A stretch of DNA of 64,000 nucleotides from Petunia secreta (lineage: Eukaryota; Streptophyta; Magnoliopsida; Solanales; Solanaceae). The notes below the pieces were generated by a model. It saw only the letters and a program-made list of their open reading frames with translations, did not search any database and was not told the origin of the DNA. Made by a program: the position numbers and the translations under genes. Positions 33,424 to 45,264 of this stretch are shown in pieces. Numbering within the stretch: position 1 is the first letter of the stretch; each line of letters opens with the position of its first letter. The stretch lies in NCBI GenBank assembly GCA_029990175.1, contig JARKIP010000021.1, positions 21,643,501 to 21,707,500 of the forward strand. The letters are read 5' to 3'.

Positions 33424-34740
33424 GTGGCCTCAGTCATTACATTTATAACATTGAATGCTAGACAAGCTTTTAAGTTTAGCTTTGTTACCTCCCACCTTTG
33501 GCTCTTCTTTGGGCTTGGTTTTGTCAAATTGGCCTTTGAACTCTCGCTTGGGCTTCTTTGCTTTGTCCCATGGGGTATAGGCCTTCACATTATCCTTTCC
33601 TTTGTTCCAAGTGGTAGAGATATTTTTGGACTCTTAGGACTTGTCCAATTTAAGCTCTTTCTCCACCTTAAGCGCCGCTTGAAAAGCATCATACAAGCAA
33701 TCATATTGGTGTAATTCCATGGGAGAAGAGATTTCCCTATTCAAGCCTCCACAAAATTTTGGGATAAGGAATCGATCACCATCTTGAATGTTGGCCCTTG
33801 TCCTTGTCTTCTCAAACTCATCAAAGTATTCCGGCACACTCTTGTTCCCTTGCCTCAAGTTATTGAATTTCTTGATCAACTCATCTTTATAGTTGGTGGG
33901 TAGAAATCGAGCCTCCATGATGGCTTTCAAAGCCGCCCATCCACCATTTGTAATTAGCCCTTAAGTTTCCCTTTGCCTTCGTTTGGACTCCCACTAAGTA
34001 GAAGCATAATTCACAAATTGAGTAATGGCATACTTGACCTTTGTGGCTTCTTGAATATTGTTGGTTTGAAAGATCCTCTCCATCTTGACAACCCACTCTA
34101 GATACTCCTTGGGATCACTTTCTCTTTGGAAATTTGGTAGGTTGATCTTGATGGTGTTCAACCTTCTATCATCATTATAATGTCTCCAATTTCCACCATG
34201 ACCCCCGTGGTCATAGTAGTCCTCTTCACGTTCTGCTCTCCCTTGGTAACTTCTCCCAAATCGACCTCCTCGACCCCTGTTTCCCCTTTGTCGTGCATCC
34301 CTCGGATAGTGAAAGGGGTCATCATCATAGTTCTCATGTGAATGAAAGGACTCATCATTATATGGTTGCTCATTTTGTGGAGGCACCCTTCCTTCACGCC
34401 TCAAAGTCTCATTCCTTGGTGATTCATTTCTTGGAAGATCATGAGTGGGATCCTTTGCTTGTGGAGTGTTATTTGGAAAATAGGTAACTTGGACCACCCG
34501 AGCGATCCGGCTAGGTCCATCACCCCGAGAGATCTGGCTAGGTCCATCACCCCGCACCCCCACAGTTGGAGGTGTTTCAACAACTTTCTTTCCCATTTCC
34601 CGAACCCTATCTTTTTGGGATAGGTCATCAACCATCTCCTTCATCTCCTTGAATTAATCTTCCATTGAATTAACACTTGCCATCAAGGCTTGCATCATGG
34701 TTTTGAGTTCCATGTCCGCCTCGACTTTCTTTTGAGCCAT
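33424..34740 (-). pseudogene. gag pseudogene of the CRM-like element
   Basis: The likely ATG is at 34740. A stop follows after about 28 codons. The long frame 34644-33994 holds an Arg/Gly/Glu/Asp-rich N-terminal part and the start of the capsid domain (Leu-Pro-Asn-Phe-x-x-Glu-Ser-Asp-Pro-x-Glu-Tyr-Leu). After a frameshift near 34000 the capsid domain continues in 33930-33634. A zinc knuckle (Cys-Tyr-Lys-Cys ... Gly-His-Met-Met-Arg-Asp-Cys) near 33410-33455 is split by a stop. Confidence 0.82.
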
Positions 34741-35189
34741 CGTACCTACAAACAAGTAAACAAACAAGGTTAGTAGAAAGAGTCCACACCAAGTCGCTCC
34801 CTAAGTGTTTACAATCGATTTGATTGCACTCAATCCACTCGTGTTTACACTCAACGATTGGCTTTTACTCGCTCTGATACTCTGACCACACTTGTCTTTT
34901 CCCACTCTTGGCTATCGCAAGTTTGTTCTTCGCACACAAGTCCGACTGGACAATCAAACTCAATCTAATTCGGGATGGAAAAGAATTGTTATAGCAAGAA
35001 ACGGACAATTGAAGCTAACAGACGGAATTTAGAAAAGTCAAAGAAAGAAAAGAAGAAAAGCACGAATCGAATTGGCACGAATCAGATTCGAATTTGGATG
35101 AGATTTTGTTTATGATTGAAAAACTCACTATACTTGATGCTGAAATTGGGCTTTGGTTGATTGGAAACTGTTTTTCCAGAAATTTGTTA

Positions 35190-35335
35190 TTCAATGCGAT
35201 TGCGTGAGACACGACGCGATCCCGATGAGCAGCCTGGTAGCTGGTGCGCGATCGTGTAAGACAGTCGCGATCGCGTAGGGCTTTTAATTCTTTCCCTGCG
35301 CTATCGCGCTTGGTTGCACGCGATCGCGTAGGCTT
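35190..35335 (-). repeat. Leader segment dense in GCGATCGC-like palindromes
   Basis: Two exact GCGATCGC octamers and three or four near copies occur within 150 bases, matching the motif family found in both LTRs of the element. Confidence 0.75.
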
Positions 35336-35626
35336 CTCGGCCTGAAGCAAAACCCGATTTTCAAACCCTCTTTTCCATTTGAATCTTCATAAACCACCGT
35401 GTTTTTGCTCTAAATTTGAGATTTATATTCCCTGTTAGTCCGTGAACAAACCCCAGTAGTTGAATCTTCAATAGCAACAACCAAATTCAAAAAACCCAAA
35501 TTATTGAATCTTCAATTCAGCCCCTCAAATGATGTTTGTTGTTTAGTTCCTTCAAGGAATAGCTTCTAGGATCAATATCTTCAGTAGGTAACAAAGATTT
35601 CACCCAAAAGAAACCTAAACCTAAGA

Positions 35627-35628
<2 letters not shown>

Positions 35629-35657
<29 letters not shown>
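35629..35657. repeat. Poly-T tract
   Basis: 29 Ts in the untranslated leader of the CRM-like element (a poly-A tract on its coding strand). Confidence 0.9.
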
Positions 35658-35745
35658 GGATTTTTGGATTTTTGATTTTTTTGGTGGTTTTTCAGATTTG
35701 ATAAACAAAAATTGGTTAGTGTTTGTGAGAAGAAGCAATAATCCA

Positions 35746-35757
35746 GCTCTGATACCA
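35746..35757 (-). promoter_or_regulatory. Primer-binding site of the CRM-like element
   Basis: On the - strand TGGTATCAGAGC, the exact plant initiator tRNA-Met site, follows the 5' LTR after two bases. Confidence 0.92.
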
Positions 35758-35759
35758 AA

Positions 35760-36446
35760 TGATACGAAAATTAACAACAAGAAAGTTAAATAACAAGAAT
35801 TAAAGCAAGACCCAATTGATTAGAAAATGATTAAGAAAGTGGATTAAGAAAAAATGGCCTAATCACCCCCTTAATTGTCTAAACAAGAGAACCTATACTA
35901 ATTGATCTTCAATTAGTCTAAGCCTAATTGCAATCAAAGAAATCAATGTGTGTTTAAGCAAACAAGCTTATCCAATAATCTCTCAAGTTTAATGTCATTA
36001 ATGTCTAACCTAGCAAATGAGGCTTAAAGGCCCTTAAATAGTGTTTTCTAAAAATGGCATAACATTGCCTCAATTGCCCCTAAAGTGGGCTGAATTAAAA
36101 GTCATTAACTCAAAGTGGGCTTCTGATGATCGTCTCAGCGCGTTCGCGCAAGAACACTACGCGATCGCGAAGGCATTGGCCTTCATCTGTTGTCAATCTC
36201 TTGCGCGATCGCGCAGCTGATGGTGCGCCATCTCGATGGTCACCTTTTTCCCCTTGCGCGATCGCATCTGAATGCTCGCGATCACGATGAACACTCTCTG
36301 AATCTGAGGCAGTAAGCATGTAGAAATGTCCTGAAACCTCCAGCATCTGACCCGGCAGCTCCATTTGTGCAAATGTGGCCTGCAACTGTTGCAACTCCCG
36401 AGCTTGGCTCCTTGTGAATGACTTGCTCGTGCATCGGGTTGTATCA
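35760..36446 (-). repeat. 5' LTR of the CRM-like element
   Basis: 687 bp, TGAT...ATCA on the - strand. It matches 29071-29858 but lacks about 100 bases of the GCGATCGC-rich middle. It lies two bases from the primer site. Confidence 0.92.
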
Positions 36447-36597
36447 AAAGAAGTGAACATGACAGTTAGACTTCTTGCTATTGTTTCTCTAGCTATGCCA
36501 TTTAATATTCACTTCAATATGTAAAGACAGTTTTATTTTTCGGTCTTGTTATTAATAAAAATAGTCGTTAGGTGTAATGCCTAGTTGACTCTTTACT
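36447..36597 (+). other. End of the LINE 3' tail, resumed after the CRM-like insertion
   Basis: The second AAAGA copy at 36447-36451 is followed by tail sequence ending in ATTAATAAAAATAGTCG and TAATGCCTAGTTGACTC. The same block occurs in reverse at about 45268-45345. The short LTR of copia copy B follows directly. Confidence 0.6.
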
Positions 36598-36766
36598 TGT
36601 AATTATTTAGCCAGGTTTTAATTTTCCTATTGGGGCAAGCTTACATTAGCTATTTAGTCATCAAGTAACATTAGGTTTCCGCAGTTGTATAAATAGATGC
36701 TTATTCAATGAAAATGGTGAGAGGTTTTCTACCCACAAAATTGTTGGTTTGTGTTTGATTTTTAAA
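36598..36766 (+). repeat. Short LTR of copia copy B
   Basis: 169 bp, aligned along its whole length with the LTR of copy A. It contains TATAAATAGATG (about 36688). The 3' end reads AAA where copy A has TCA, so the terminal CA is lost. Confidence 0.72.
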
Positions 36767-36779
36767 TAGTATCAGAGCC
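36767..36779 (+). promoter_or_regulatory. Primer-binding site of copia copy B
   Basis: TAGTATCAGAGCC, one base from the initiator tRNA-Met type site, directly after the LTR. Confidence 0.75.
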
Positions 36780-36829
36780 ACCATTTTGATCCATTGAAAA
36801 GATAAAACTCTCTTTGAAACTAAAAAGTA

Positions 36830-37329
36830 ATGGCTGATCCAACCGCTGACAATGGTGTTGGAGGTGAACATATGGTTGCTGATGTCGGTGCAGTCGTACG
36901 GAAGATTCTTCATACGACATTGCGTCAAATAACAACCCCGCTTTGATTATCACACATGTCCAGTTGTCAGGAGATAATTATGAGGAATGGTCACGGTCCA
37001 TGCGAACGACGTTGAGTGCAAGAAAGAAGTTTGATTTTGTGGATGGGTCCATCAAGAAACCAGATGAAGATTAGGTGGATCTGGATAATTAGTGGACTAT
37101 AAACTCACTACCGGTGCCATGGATAAGGAATTCCATTGGACCAACACTCCGGTACCACCATATCACACATGGAGGTTGCTAAAAATTTGTGGGACAGTAT
37201 CCGTGAACGATTATCGATCGGTAACAAACCAAGAATCCAAGAATTGAAAGCTGCACTAGCCGGGTGTAGGAAAAAAGGTTTGTCTATTGCAACTTGTTAT
37301 GGGAAGCCGGCAATGTTGTGGGATGAACT
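36830..37329 (+). pseudogene. copia gag pseudogene copy B, 5' half
   Basis: The ATG at 36830 starts with the same Met-Ala-Asp as copy A. Stops appear early. The motif Met-Glu-Val-Ala-Lys-Asn-Leu-Trp-Asp-Ser-Ile and the following Ile-Gly-Asn-Lys-Pro-Arg-Ile-Gln-Glu-Leu-Lys are intact in 37136-37329. The reading frame is then cut by the Athila-like insertion. Confidence 0.8.
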
Positions 37330-38639
37330 TGATGGATATAATAATTCATGTACTTTTACTATATAAAAAAATATAATTTTAAAATAAAACATGAATAATA
37401 ATATCATATTCTCGCACTTCTAACAATCTTGTAGGAAAAAAAATACATGAAAAAAGAGAAAAAACTGAGCAAAAGCCAAAGAAGAAAGATGCCTCTGCAA
37501 CAATTGCACAGACACAAATTGAAAGAGACCAAATCAACAATGAGATTTGCCATGCCTTTGGTGACCTCACCAAGGCTGCGTAAGAAAGATCTTCACCAAG
37601 TCTTAGATGACCTCACCATGATATTTTCACCAAAGGCCTTCAACACTTTTCTCTATAAATAGCACATGTTGAATAAGGGAGATGACATCTAGTTTTTCTT
37701 TTACTTTCTATCTAGCAACAGGTTGTCCAACACAAAGAGAGGAAATAATCTTGTTCTATAAAAGACAATTGTCTTTCTCTCATCTCTCTCTTGTTGTAGT
37801 AATATTATTACTCTTTTAAAACTTCTGTTATTCTTACTCCACAATGGAGTTATCTCTTTTTATTGGGATAGTTGATGAAGCTTGATATCTTCATAATATT
37901 TTCTCAGTTTAAATAAGTTCTTGACTTGATGCTTTCTATATTGTGCGTCGATGATGACCTTTTATTAATTATTATTATCACATCTAAATATTTTATCTAT
38001 AAGTTAGTTTTATACTAATTTTGTAATTCTCACTGAGCAAAATTAATATATTATGACTAAAGGATAAAATAGAGGAGTGAGAGTACTTTTTAGTATACTA
38101 TTATTCCAAGCATGTAATCTGTCTTACCTCAGTTTTAATTCTCACGGAGGAATTGTTGTAGGCAAGGTTATTGATTTTTAGTAAGAATATTCTCACAAAG
38201 TTACTATCTTGTTGCACAATTCAAGCAAGAAAATATTTCGATTTAACTGTGACTAGTTATAACGTAGTTAATTTACATAACCTCACGGAGTGTTATTAAC
38301 TGTTTATTTTTTAGTGAGAAAAACATAATTGAATTAGCAATAAATAATTATTCTTAAAAAAATACATGTAAAAGCTAAGATTGTTATTATAATATTATCA
38401 AGTGAATTCAATGATTCCCAACTCTTTTTAGATGATAAATCATCCGAAAGTTGTTTGTTTCATTTAAAGTAGATTATAAATTCAAAACCTCATTTTTTAT
38501 CAGTTTGATTCTCTCAAATAGTATTCGAAATATTACACTATAGCATATATTTTCCCAATCTCTGTGGGACGATATCTTAAACTATATTATAATTTGACAA
38601 AGCACGAGCAGGAAAATTCTATACACTTTGGCCTCGTCA
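37330..38639 (+). repeat. 5' LTR of the Athila-like element
   Basis: 1310 bp from TG to CA. It contains CTCTATAAATAG (37651-37662), a good TATA box, with the same box kept in the 3' LTR near 47731. Confidence 0.9.
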
Positions 38640-38645
38640 ATTTTT

Positions 38646-38663
38646 TGGTGCCGTTTCCGTGGA
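38646..38663 (+). promoter_or_regulatory. Primer-binding site of the Athila-like element
   Basis: TGGTGCCGTTTCCGTGGA resembles the Athila primer site TGGCGCCGTTGCCGGGGA (tRNA-Asp type as I recall it), with a few changes, six bases after the LTR. Confidence 0.72.
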
Positions 38664-39428
38664 TTGGCGTACATCTACTTCAGATTTAATATTTTATTAC
38701 TAATTTGAGAACTTATTACTATTCTGATTTATGTTTTTTTTGAATTTTTGTATTTACCTTTTATTTTTATCTTTTTGGTTGATAAGTTAAACTAACGTTC
38801 ACTAATATAGCATTACTTCTTCTCATTCCTCATTGCCTAACACTTGTTCTCTTAGTTCTTTGTATCTATTATTCATATTTTAGTTACTACATATATATTC
38901 TATTGTAGTACTTCTTTTTACTGTTTTCACTTTTCATTACCAACTATTCTTATCATCTTTTTTCTTTTGTTTTTGGTTAACAACTATTCCTATCATCAGT
39001 ACATATATTTTCTACTATACTAAGAGTACTTATAATATCTAAATATAGTAGTAGTTTTTTATTTTTATTTTTCTAGATTGTTAGTCACTACTAGCTATTT
39101 TCGTCATTACCCACTCTTTCATTATATCTATATTATTATTAGTATGTTCTAGAATTATTGTTTTACTATAATTATTTTTGTACTAACTATTTTCATATAG
39201 TCATCCTTTTTTTTAATAAGTTTGTTTGCTTTGTTAATTAATTTTATCACATAACTATCATCACTGCTCTTATCTATAGCTATGTAAGAATATTTTAACT
39301 CTTTTTATCTAAGAATATTTATTACTTTTCTTTCACAATATTTTTTTATCGTTATTAGTAGCACTACTATTACTATAAATTTTTTTTTTAAAATAAAGTT
39401 TCTTTACTTTAAGAATTTCAGGTAGTTT
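38664..39428 (+). other. Untranslated leader of the Athila-like element
   Basis: About 770 bases, very rich in T and A on the + strand, between the primer site and gag. No further structure is evident. Confidence 0.6.
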
Positions 39429-41160
39429 ATGACCCGCTTTTCTACAAAAGAGTTGGTCAATTACAATCCCGAAATTATAAAATCTTTGCGGTTTCGCAGG
39501 AAAAGGCAAACATCATCTTCTCAAAACATAACTTGTGAAGGAATGGAACACCAACTAGGAGATGACGACAACCCACAGGGAATTCCACCATCAAGCCATG
39601 TCGAGGAGCAGTTTGATAAAGTTGCACCAAGACCAGCAAATAGAATCCTAAGGGATTATGCTAGACCTGACCGTTTCAACTGTGAATCTAGTGTCAGGAA
39701 CCCACCTGTGGCAGCCAATAACTTTGAAATCAAGACAATCCTGATTCAAATATTTCAACAATCTTGCACCTTTACTGGTGATCCAAGTGAAGATCCACAC
39801 AGTCATTTAATTGATTTCTTGGAACTAGTTGAAACAGCTAAATATAATAGAGTATCTCCTGAAGCAATCAAGTTAAGGCTATTTTTTTTTTCTTTGAAAG
39901 GAGATGCCAAGACTTGGTTGCGAAGTTTGCCTTAAGGTTCTATTACTACATGGGACCAGATAATTAAGAAAATTTTAATAAATATTTTTTCCCTGCTAAA
40001 ATAATAAAGTTAAGGCAAGATATTTCTAATTTCTTCCAGACTGACACTGAGTCAGTTTATCAAGCATGGGAAAGATTAAAAACGATGTTAAGAAAATGTC
40101 CTCACCATGATATTTCTGAACATATGCAGTTGTACATTTTCTATCACGGGCTAAAACTGTCGTCAAGAAATGTGATAGATACAGCTACAGGAGGTTCCAT
40201 AATGGGCAAAACCACAGTTGAAATATTGCAATTGTTGAATGACATTTTTGAAAATGTCATTCAATGGCCATCTGATCGTGTAATAATAAAGAGATCCGCA
40301 ATGGTAAATCAGGCAGACGCTTTAAATACAGTAACACAAAATATTATATCTTTGGCACAAAAGTTTGAATCTTTTCAGGTTAATACACAACAATCAAGCC
40401 AATCTGAGGCTTGTGACATGTGCAGAGGAAACTATCTGAACCATGAGTGCCAAGAAACCAATCAGAATGATGATCATGTCAATGTCATCAGCTACAAGCC
40501 GTACCCTTTTGGAAGTCCAATGGCACAAAAAACCTAGAACTTCAGTGGAGCAATCCAAATAGTGCGGAGAATTCTCAAAGTTTCCAGAAGCAACCAGTAC
40601 AGGGTCCAGCAGGTTATCAAAATCAAAATCGTGAGCAATCAAATTGCAAGCCATATCAGCAAGCAGTTCCATATCATTAAAGGCCTCAACAAGCACATCC
40701 AAGTCTTGATGACCATTTATATAAGTACATTAAGGCAACTGACGAGAAAATGGAAAGCCAAAATACTGGCCTTAAGAATTTGGAAATTCAGGTAAGCCAG
40801 CTGGGTACTCTCATGTCAGAAAAGATCCAAGGTCCCTTACCAAGCAATATAAAGAAAAATCCAAAGGAATACCTTAATGCCATCGTCTTACGGTCAGGTA
40901 AGAATATTGATGAACCCTATGCAGATAGACAGAACAAGAGTTTGTCAGACCAGCATGTAGATAAGGGTAAGAATATTGACACACCTTCTGAACTATCAGA
41001 AAATAAAGAATTCAAGAAAAAATGAAGAAAAGAATATTGAAAAAATGATTCATTTCCATGTGACAATTCCTTTTCCACAAAAAATGAAAAGAGATAAGCT
41101 TGATGGCCAGACTGCAAAACATTTGGAGATTTTAAAATAGATTCACATTAATATTCCTTT
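39429..41160 (+). pseudogene. Athila-type gag pseudogene
   Basis: The first 168 codons are open from the ATG at 39429. They include Arg-Ile-Leu-Arg-Asp-Tyr-Ala and Asn-Asn-Phe-Glu-Ile-Lys, then Phe-x-Gly-Asp-Pro-Ser-Glu-Asp-Pro-His and Leu-Phe-Phe-Phe-Ser-Leu-Lys-Gly-Asp-Ala-Lys-Thr-Trp-Leu, the hallmark of Athila gag. A stop at 39933 is followed by 40085-40537, which continues the capsid. Farther on the frame 40750-41025 (Val-Ser-Gln-Leu-Gly-Thr, Asn-Pro-Lys-Glu-Tyr) is the gag C-terminal part. Frameshifts separate the pieces. Confidence 0.85.
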
Positions 41161-41369
41161 CACTGATGCTTTATTGCAAATGCATTCATATGCCAAATTT
41201 TTAAAAGAAATTTTATCAAGTAAAAGAAAATTGGAAGAATTTTTTGTGGTAATGCTTACTGAAAAATGCAGTGTTATACTTCAAAACAAGCTACCACAAA
41301 AACTTGGTGACCCAGGCAGTTTTACAATACATGCACTTTTGGAGGAGTTCATTTTGAAAAAGCACTTTG

Positions 41370-41880
41370 TAATTCTGGAGCTTCAATAAATTTGATGTCT
41401 GTTTCTATTGTTAGAAAATTGGATCTTGGTGAGATAAAAATTACAGTTGTTTCTCTTTAATTTGCAGATCAATGTACTAAGAAACCTAAGGGAATAATTG
41501 AGAATGTGCTTGTAAAAATGGATAAATTTATTTTCCCTGTAGATTTCATAGTACTTGAAATGGAGGAATGTCCTGATGAACCAATAATTCTTGGTAGACC
41601 TTTTCTTGCTACAGGTAGAGCAATCATAGATGCCCATCAAGGACAACTAATTTTGAGAGTTGATGAAGAAAGAGTCATCTTTGATATACAAAAGATACTA
41701 AAGTTTTCAGGAGATGAGACATCATCTTCATGTTTTTTAATTGACATGATTAGTGATCTTGCAGATGAATTCAAAGATGACCAATTAATTTTGGACTCAA
41801 TGAAAAGACGTTTGGCTAAGTCTGGCACCACACAGGATGATGATCTAACCATCAAAAGAAAAGCTAAAATATTGGAATAG
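41370..41880 (+). pseudogene. Athila-type protease remnant
   Basis: The active site reads Ser-Gly-Ala-Ser-Ile-Asn-Leu-Met near 41373-41400, where the aspartate expected before it is lost. The later part is well kept: Val-Asp-Phe-Ile-Val-Leu-Glu-Met-Glu-Glu and Ile-Ile-Leu-Gly-Arg-Pro-Phe-Leu-Ala-Thr-Gly (41536-41620). Confidence 0.8.
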
Positions 41881-41952
41881 GATCATGAGGATGAGGAGAC
41901 GCAATTAGATGAAGTTCAACCAAAAATTGAACTCAAAACTTTCCCTTCCCAT

Positions 41953-42914
41953 TTGAAATATATTTATCTTGAACATGATTTATTTTCAGTAATTATTTCA
42001 TGTTCTCTAACTGAAGAACAGGAAAATAGTTTGATTCAAGTACTGAGAGCATATAAAGGAGCCTTAGGGTGGATTATAGCAGATTTCAAAGGGATTAGTC
42101 CAGCTATTTGCATGCATATAATCCTCATGGAGGATAAGTACAAACCAATGGTCCAACCCCAAAGACGATAGAATACAGTAACGAAAGATGGTGAAAAATG
42201 AAGTTATAAAGCTTCTGGTGGCACGTATCATTTACCCAATTTTTGATAGTCCATAGGTAAGTCCTGTGTAGGTTGTGCCCAAAAAGGGAGGTATGACAGT
42301 CATAAAAAATGAAAACAATAAACTCGTACCTACCGGAACAGTTACAGGATGGAGAGTCTGTATTGATTATAGAAGTCTCAATGATGCCACCAGAAAAGAT
42401 CATTTTCCTTTACCATTTATTGATAAAATGTTGGAAAGAGTTGCAGAGTATGGATTTTATTATTTTCTTGATGGATATTCAAGGTATAACCAGATAGCAA
42501 TTGCACCGAAAGATCAAGATAAGACAATTTTCACATGTCCCCAGGGAACCTATGCATATAGGAGAATTCCATTTGGTTTATGCAATGCTCCTGCGACATT
42601 TTAGCGTTGCATGTCAGCAATTTTTTTGGACATGACTGCAAAAGTTCTAGAAATTTTTATGGATGATTTCACCATTTTTGGTAAAACATTTGAAGAATCA
42701 CTTGACCTTACTTCTTATTAGATGTGAAGAGACAAAATTGATTCTTAATTGGGAGAAATATCATTTTATGGTTACTGAGGGAATTGTTTTAGGACATAAA
42801 ATCATTGCCAAAGGGATAGAAGTTGATAAGGCTAAAATTGATCTTATAGCAGGATTACCCCCTCCCACAACTATTAAAGGAATTAGAAGTTTTCATGGTC
42901 ATGCAGGTTTTTAA
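41953..42914 (+). pseudogene. Athila-type reverse transcriptase remnant
   Basis: Preceded by a linker, the RT shows Pro-Lys-Lys-Gly-Gly-Met-Thr-Val, Trp-Arg-Val-Cys-Ile-Asp-Tyr-Arg-Ser-Leu-Asn, Pro-Phe-Gly-Leu-Cys-Asn-Ala-Pro-Ala-Thr-Phe (42275-42604) and, after a stop, the catalytic Phe-Met-Asp-Asp-Phe (42656-42672). The usual Athila box is also Phe-Met-Asp-Asp. A frame change follows, leading into the thumb (Lys-Ile-Asp-Leu-Ile-Ala ... Gly-Ile-Arg-Ser-Phe, up to 42914). Confidence 0.88.
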
Positions 42915-43054
42915 AGACAGTTCATAAAAGACTTTTTAAAGATTTCAAAACCGTTGACTAACCTTTTGATGAAATATGTTAAATTTGATTTTTCAGGTGA
43001 TTGTTTGAAAGCATTTGACACCCTTAAGGAAAAATTATCAACTGCCCTATAGTT

Positions 43055-43567
43055 GTGTCCCGTGATTGGAACCAACATTTTGAGGTCATGTATGATGCTA
43101 GTTATGCAGCAGTTGGAGCTATTTTAGGCCAGAAAAAAGATAAAATTTTTCGTCTCATTTACTATGCAAGTAGGACATTGAATGAGGCTCGACTGAATTA
43201 TGCCACAACTGAAAAAGACTTAATTACAATGGTGTTTGAATTCGATAAGTTTCGTTCCTACTTGATAGGAACCAAGGTCATTGATTTTACTGATCATATA
43301 GCATTGAAGTACCCCTTAGCAAAGAAAGATATCCGACCTAGATTGTTAAAATGGATTTTACTTCTCCAAGAAGTTGACCTTGAGATAAAGGATACAAAGG
43401 GAACAGAGAATCAGGTAGCAGATCGTCTATCTAGATTAGAGAATTCCCCTCTTGAGTTGTGTAATATAAAAGAAGAATTTCCTGATGAACTCATTTTTTC
43501 TGTCAACTCAATTGTGACTCAACCACCCTGGTTTGCAGACATTGCAAATTACTTAGTTAGAAAATAG
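43055..43567 (+). pseudogene. Athila-type RNase H remnant
   Basis: 170 open codons with Met-Tyr-Asp-Ala-Ser (first acidic residue), Tyr-Ala-Ser-Arg-Thr-Leu-Asn, Thr-Thr-Glu-Lys-Asp-Leu, and Asn-Gln-Val-Ala-Asp-Arg-Leu-Ser-Arg-Leu-Glu, the Athila version of the RNase H end. Confidence 0.85.
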
Positions 43568-43669
43568 ACACCCCAAGATCTCTCTTATTAATAAAGAAAA
43601 AAGTTTATAGCTGATGCTAAATATTATCTGTGGGATGACCCTTACTTGTTTAAAGTTTGTGTAGATCAT

Positions 43670-44450
43670 TAGAAGATGCGTACCCAAAAATGAGATGACC
43701 AAGATTTTGTATCATTGCCATGATGGAGCAATTGGAGGACATTATGAAGCAAACCGAACTGCCTTTAAAGTTTTCAAAGCTGGATTCTTCTGGCCAACAC
43801 TTTTAAGGACGCTCGTGCTTACATTGCATAATGTGACAATGTCAAAGAACAGGTAATATCACTAAAAGAGATGAGATGCCATTACAATCAATACAGGTTT
43901 GTGAAGTATTTGATGTCTGGGGAATAGAAATTATGGGTCCTTTTCCCACATCTCACTCTTTTGAATATGTAATTGTGGCTGTGGATTATGTTTCACGATG
44001 GGTTAAGCCATTCCTACAAGAAAAAATGATGCTCTAACTGTGTGTAATTTTCTCAGAAAAAATAATTTTACCAGGTTTGGCTCACCACGAGTCATCATTA
44101 GTGACCAAGGGACCCATTTCATGAATAGGCAATTTTCTTCTTTGCTATCAAAATATGGTGTGACTCATAAAACAGGAACACCATATCATGCTCAAACTCA
44201 AGGGCAAGTTGAAGTTTCTAACCGCGAACTAAAAGAATATATGAAAAAATGGTTGGAATCTCAAGAAAAGACTGGGCTTTAAAATTGGATGATGCACTAT
44301 GGGCATATCGAATGACGTTAAAAATGCCAATGCGTACATCTCCATACAAATTAGTCTTTGAAAGAGCTTGTCATTTGTCAGTTGAATTGGAACACAAAGC
44401 CTTTTGGGCACTAAAAGCATTGAACTTTGACTTAACCTCCGCGGGTTAAA
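43670..44450 (+). pseudogene. Athila-type integrase remnant
   Basis: A zinc domain with His-Asp-Gly ... Gly-Gly-His-Tyr-Glu (43710-43750) is followed by cysteines near 43825-43850, a core start (Asp-Val-Trp-Gly-Ile-Glu-Ile-Met-Gly-Pro-Phe-Pro, 43912-43950), the second acidic motif (Ile-Ser-Asp-Gln-Gly-Thr-His-Phe, 44098-44125) and the Tyr-His-Ala-Gln-Thr-Gln-Gly-Gln-Val-Glu motif with the catalytic Glu. The later frame (44249-44449) shows Ala-Leu-Trp-Ala-Tyr-Arg. Frame changes break it. Confidence 0.85.
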
Positions 44451-44689
44451 ATAGATTTTTGTAGGTAAATAAGTAGGAAGAAGTGATGATGGAAGCCTAT
44501 GAAAATGCCAGGATTTACAAAGAAAACAGATTATGGTCAATATCCAGATTTTTGGTCAATATCAGTCCCCAAAAGGCTTTGTGCTTCCAGTTTTTGGTCA
44601 ATATCCAGATTATTGTACAACCGGAACATCTCATGAAGGCCTCTAAAAAAACAGCATCACCTAGACAAGAGTAACTCCATGGTGATCGA

Positions 44690-45264
44690 TATGCCTAAGT
44701 TACTGGTTGGTGAACCATTCAATTGTGCAAATATAATCTTGGCACAAGTAATTTTCTGGTTTATATTCAAACCACGACCTTATGACTGTTAAGGTGCTAA
44801 ATTAGTCAGTCTATTACACATAGAATATGTGTGGTCACAGTTTCTTTCAATCTTTCTTCTATGTCGTAAATTTTGAAAGCCAAAAATATTTTTACTATTA
44901 AGTATAATTTTCTATTTAAATTATCCTATTATTTATTTTTTATTTTAAAAAAAACTCCCTTCTTTTAAATTATGACTTTTTGTAGGTATTTAATTAATAA
45001 CATAAAATCTTTACATTATGTTCAATATTATTTCTTTTTTATTTTTCACCATATGATTTTTCATGTATAATTTTGATTTTGTGAAAACAACAGCAAGCAT
45101 CTTCGACTCAAGAAATCACTGGGATTGAGAAAACTTATGGTCACAAAAGCAAGAAGAATCAATAAATTTGGCTAGAACTTGATCTAAATGTTTTTTGAGG
45201 CGAAATATTGGATGGCACTAATTTTTGAAAAATGAATTTAGGCCTTCTTTTAAAAAAAAAAAAA
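44690..45264 (+). other. Non-coding stretch after pol of the Athila-like element
   Basis: AT-rich sequence. No envelope-like frame is visible, although many Athila elements carry one here. It ends at an A-tract (45253-45266). Confidence 0.55.

Larger units (their letters stand above)
29071..36446 (-). mobile_element. CRM-like Ty3/gypsy element, near complete, reverse orientation
   Basis: LTRs at 35760-36446 (5') and 29071-29858 (3') enclose primer site, gag, protease, RT, RNase H, integrase and polypurine tract in the expected order on the - strand. The 5-base duplication AAAGA flanks it exactly (29066-29070 and 36447-36451), and joining the flanks restores the LINE tail. RT and integrase motifs resemble the CRM group of chromoviruses. 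As reported for that group, the integrase frame appears to run on into the 3' LTR. Several stops disable it, including one in the RT active site. Confidence 0.92.
36598..37329 (+). mobile_element. Ty1/copia element copy B, left part
   Basis: LTR, primer site and first half of gag. The copy breaks off at GATGAACT (37322-37329) where the Athila-like element begins, and resumes at 54550 on the other side. The unbroken copy A at 25132-26183 shows the uninterrupted order. Copies A and B are closely similar. Confidence 0.85.

Noticed and set aside
29071..36446. A CRISPR-like or bacterial explanation for the GCGATCGC repeats
   Set aside because: The repeats lie within a plant gypsy element with paired LTRs, a primer site and a target duplication. 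There is no regular spacer pattern.
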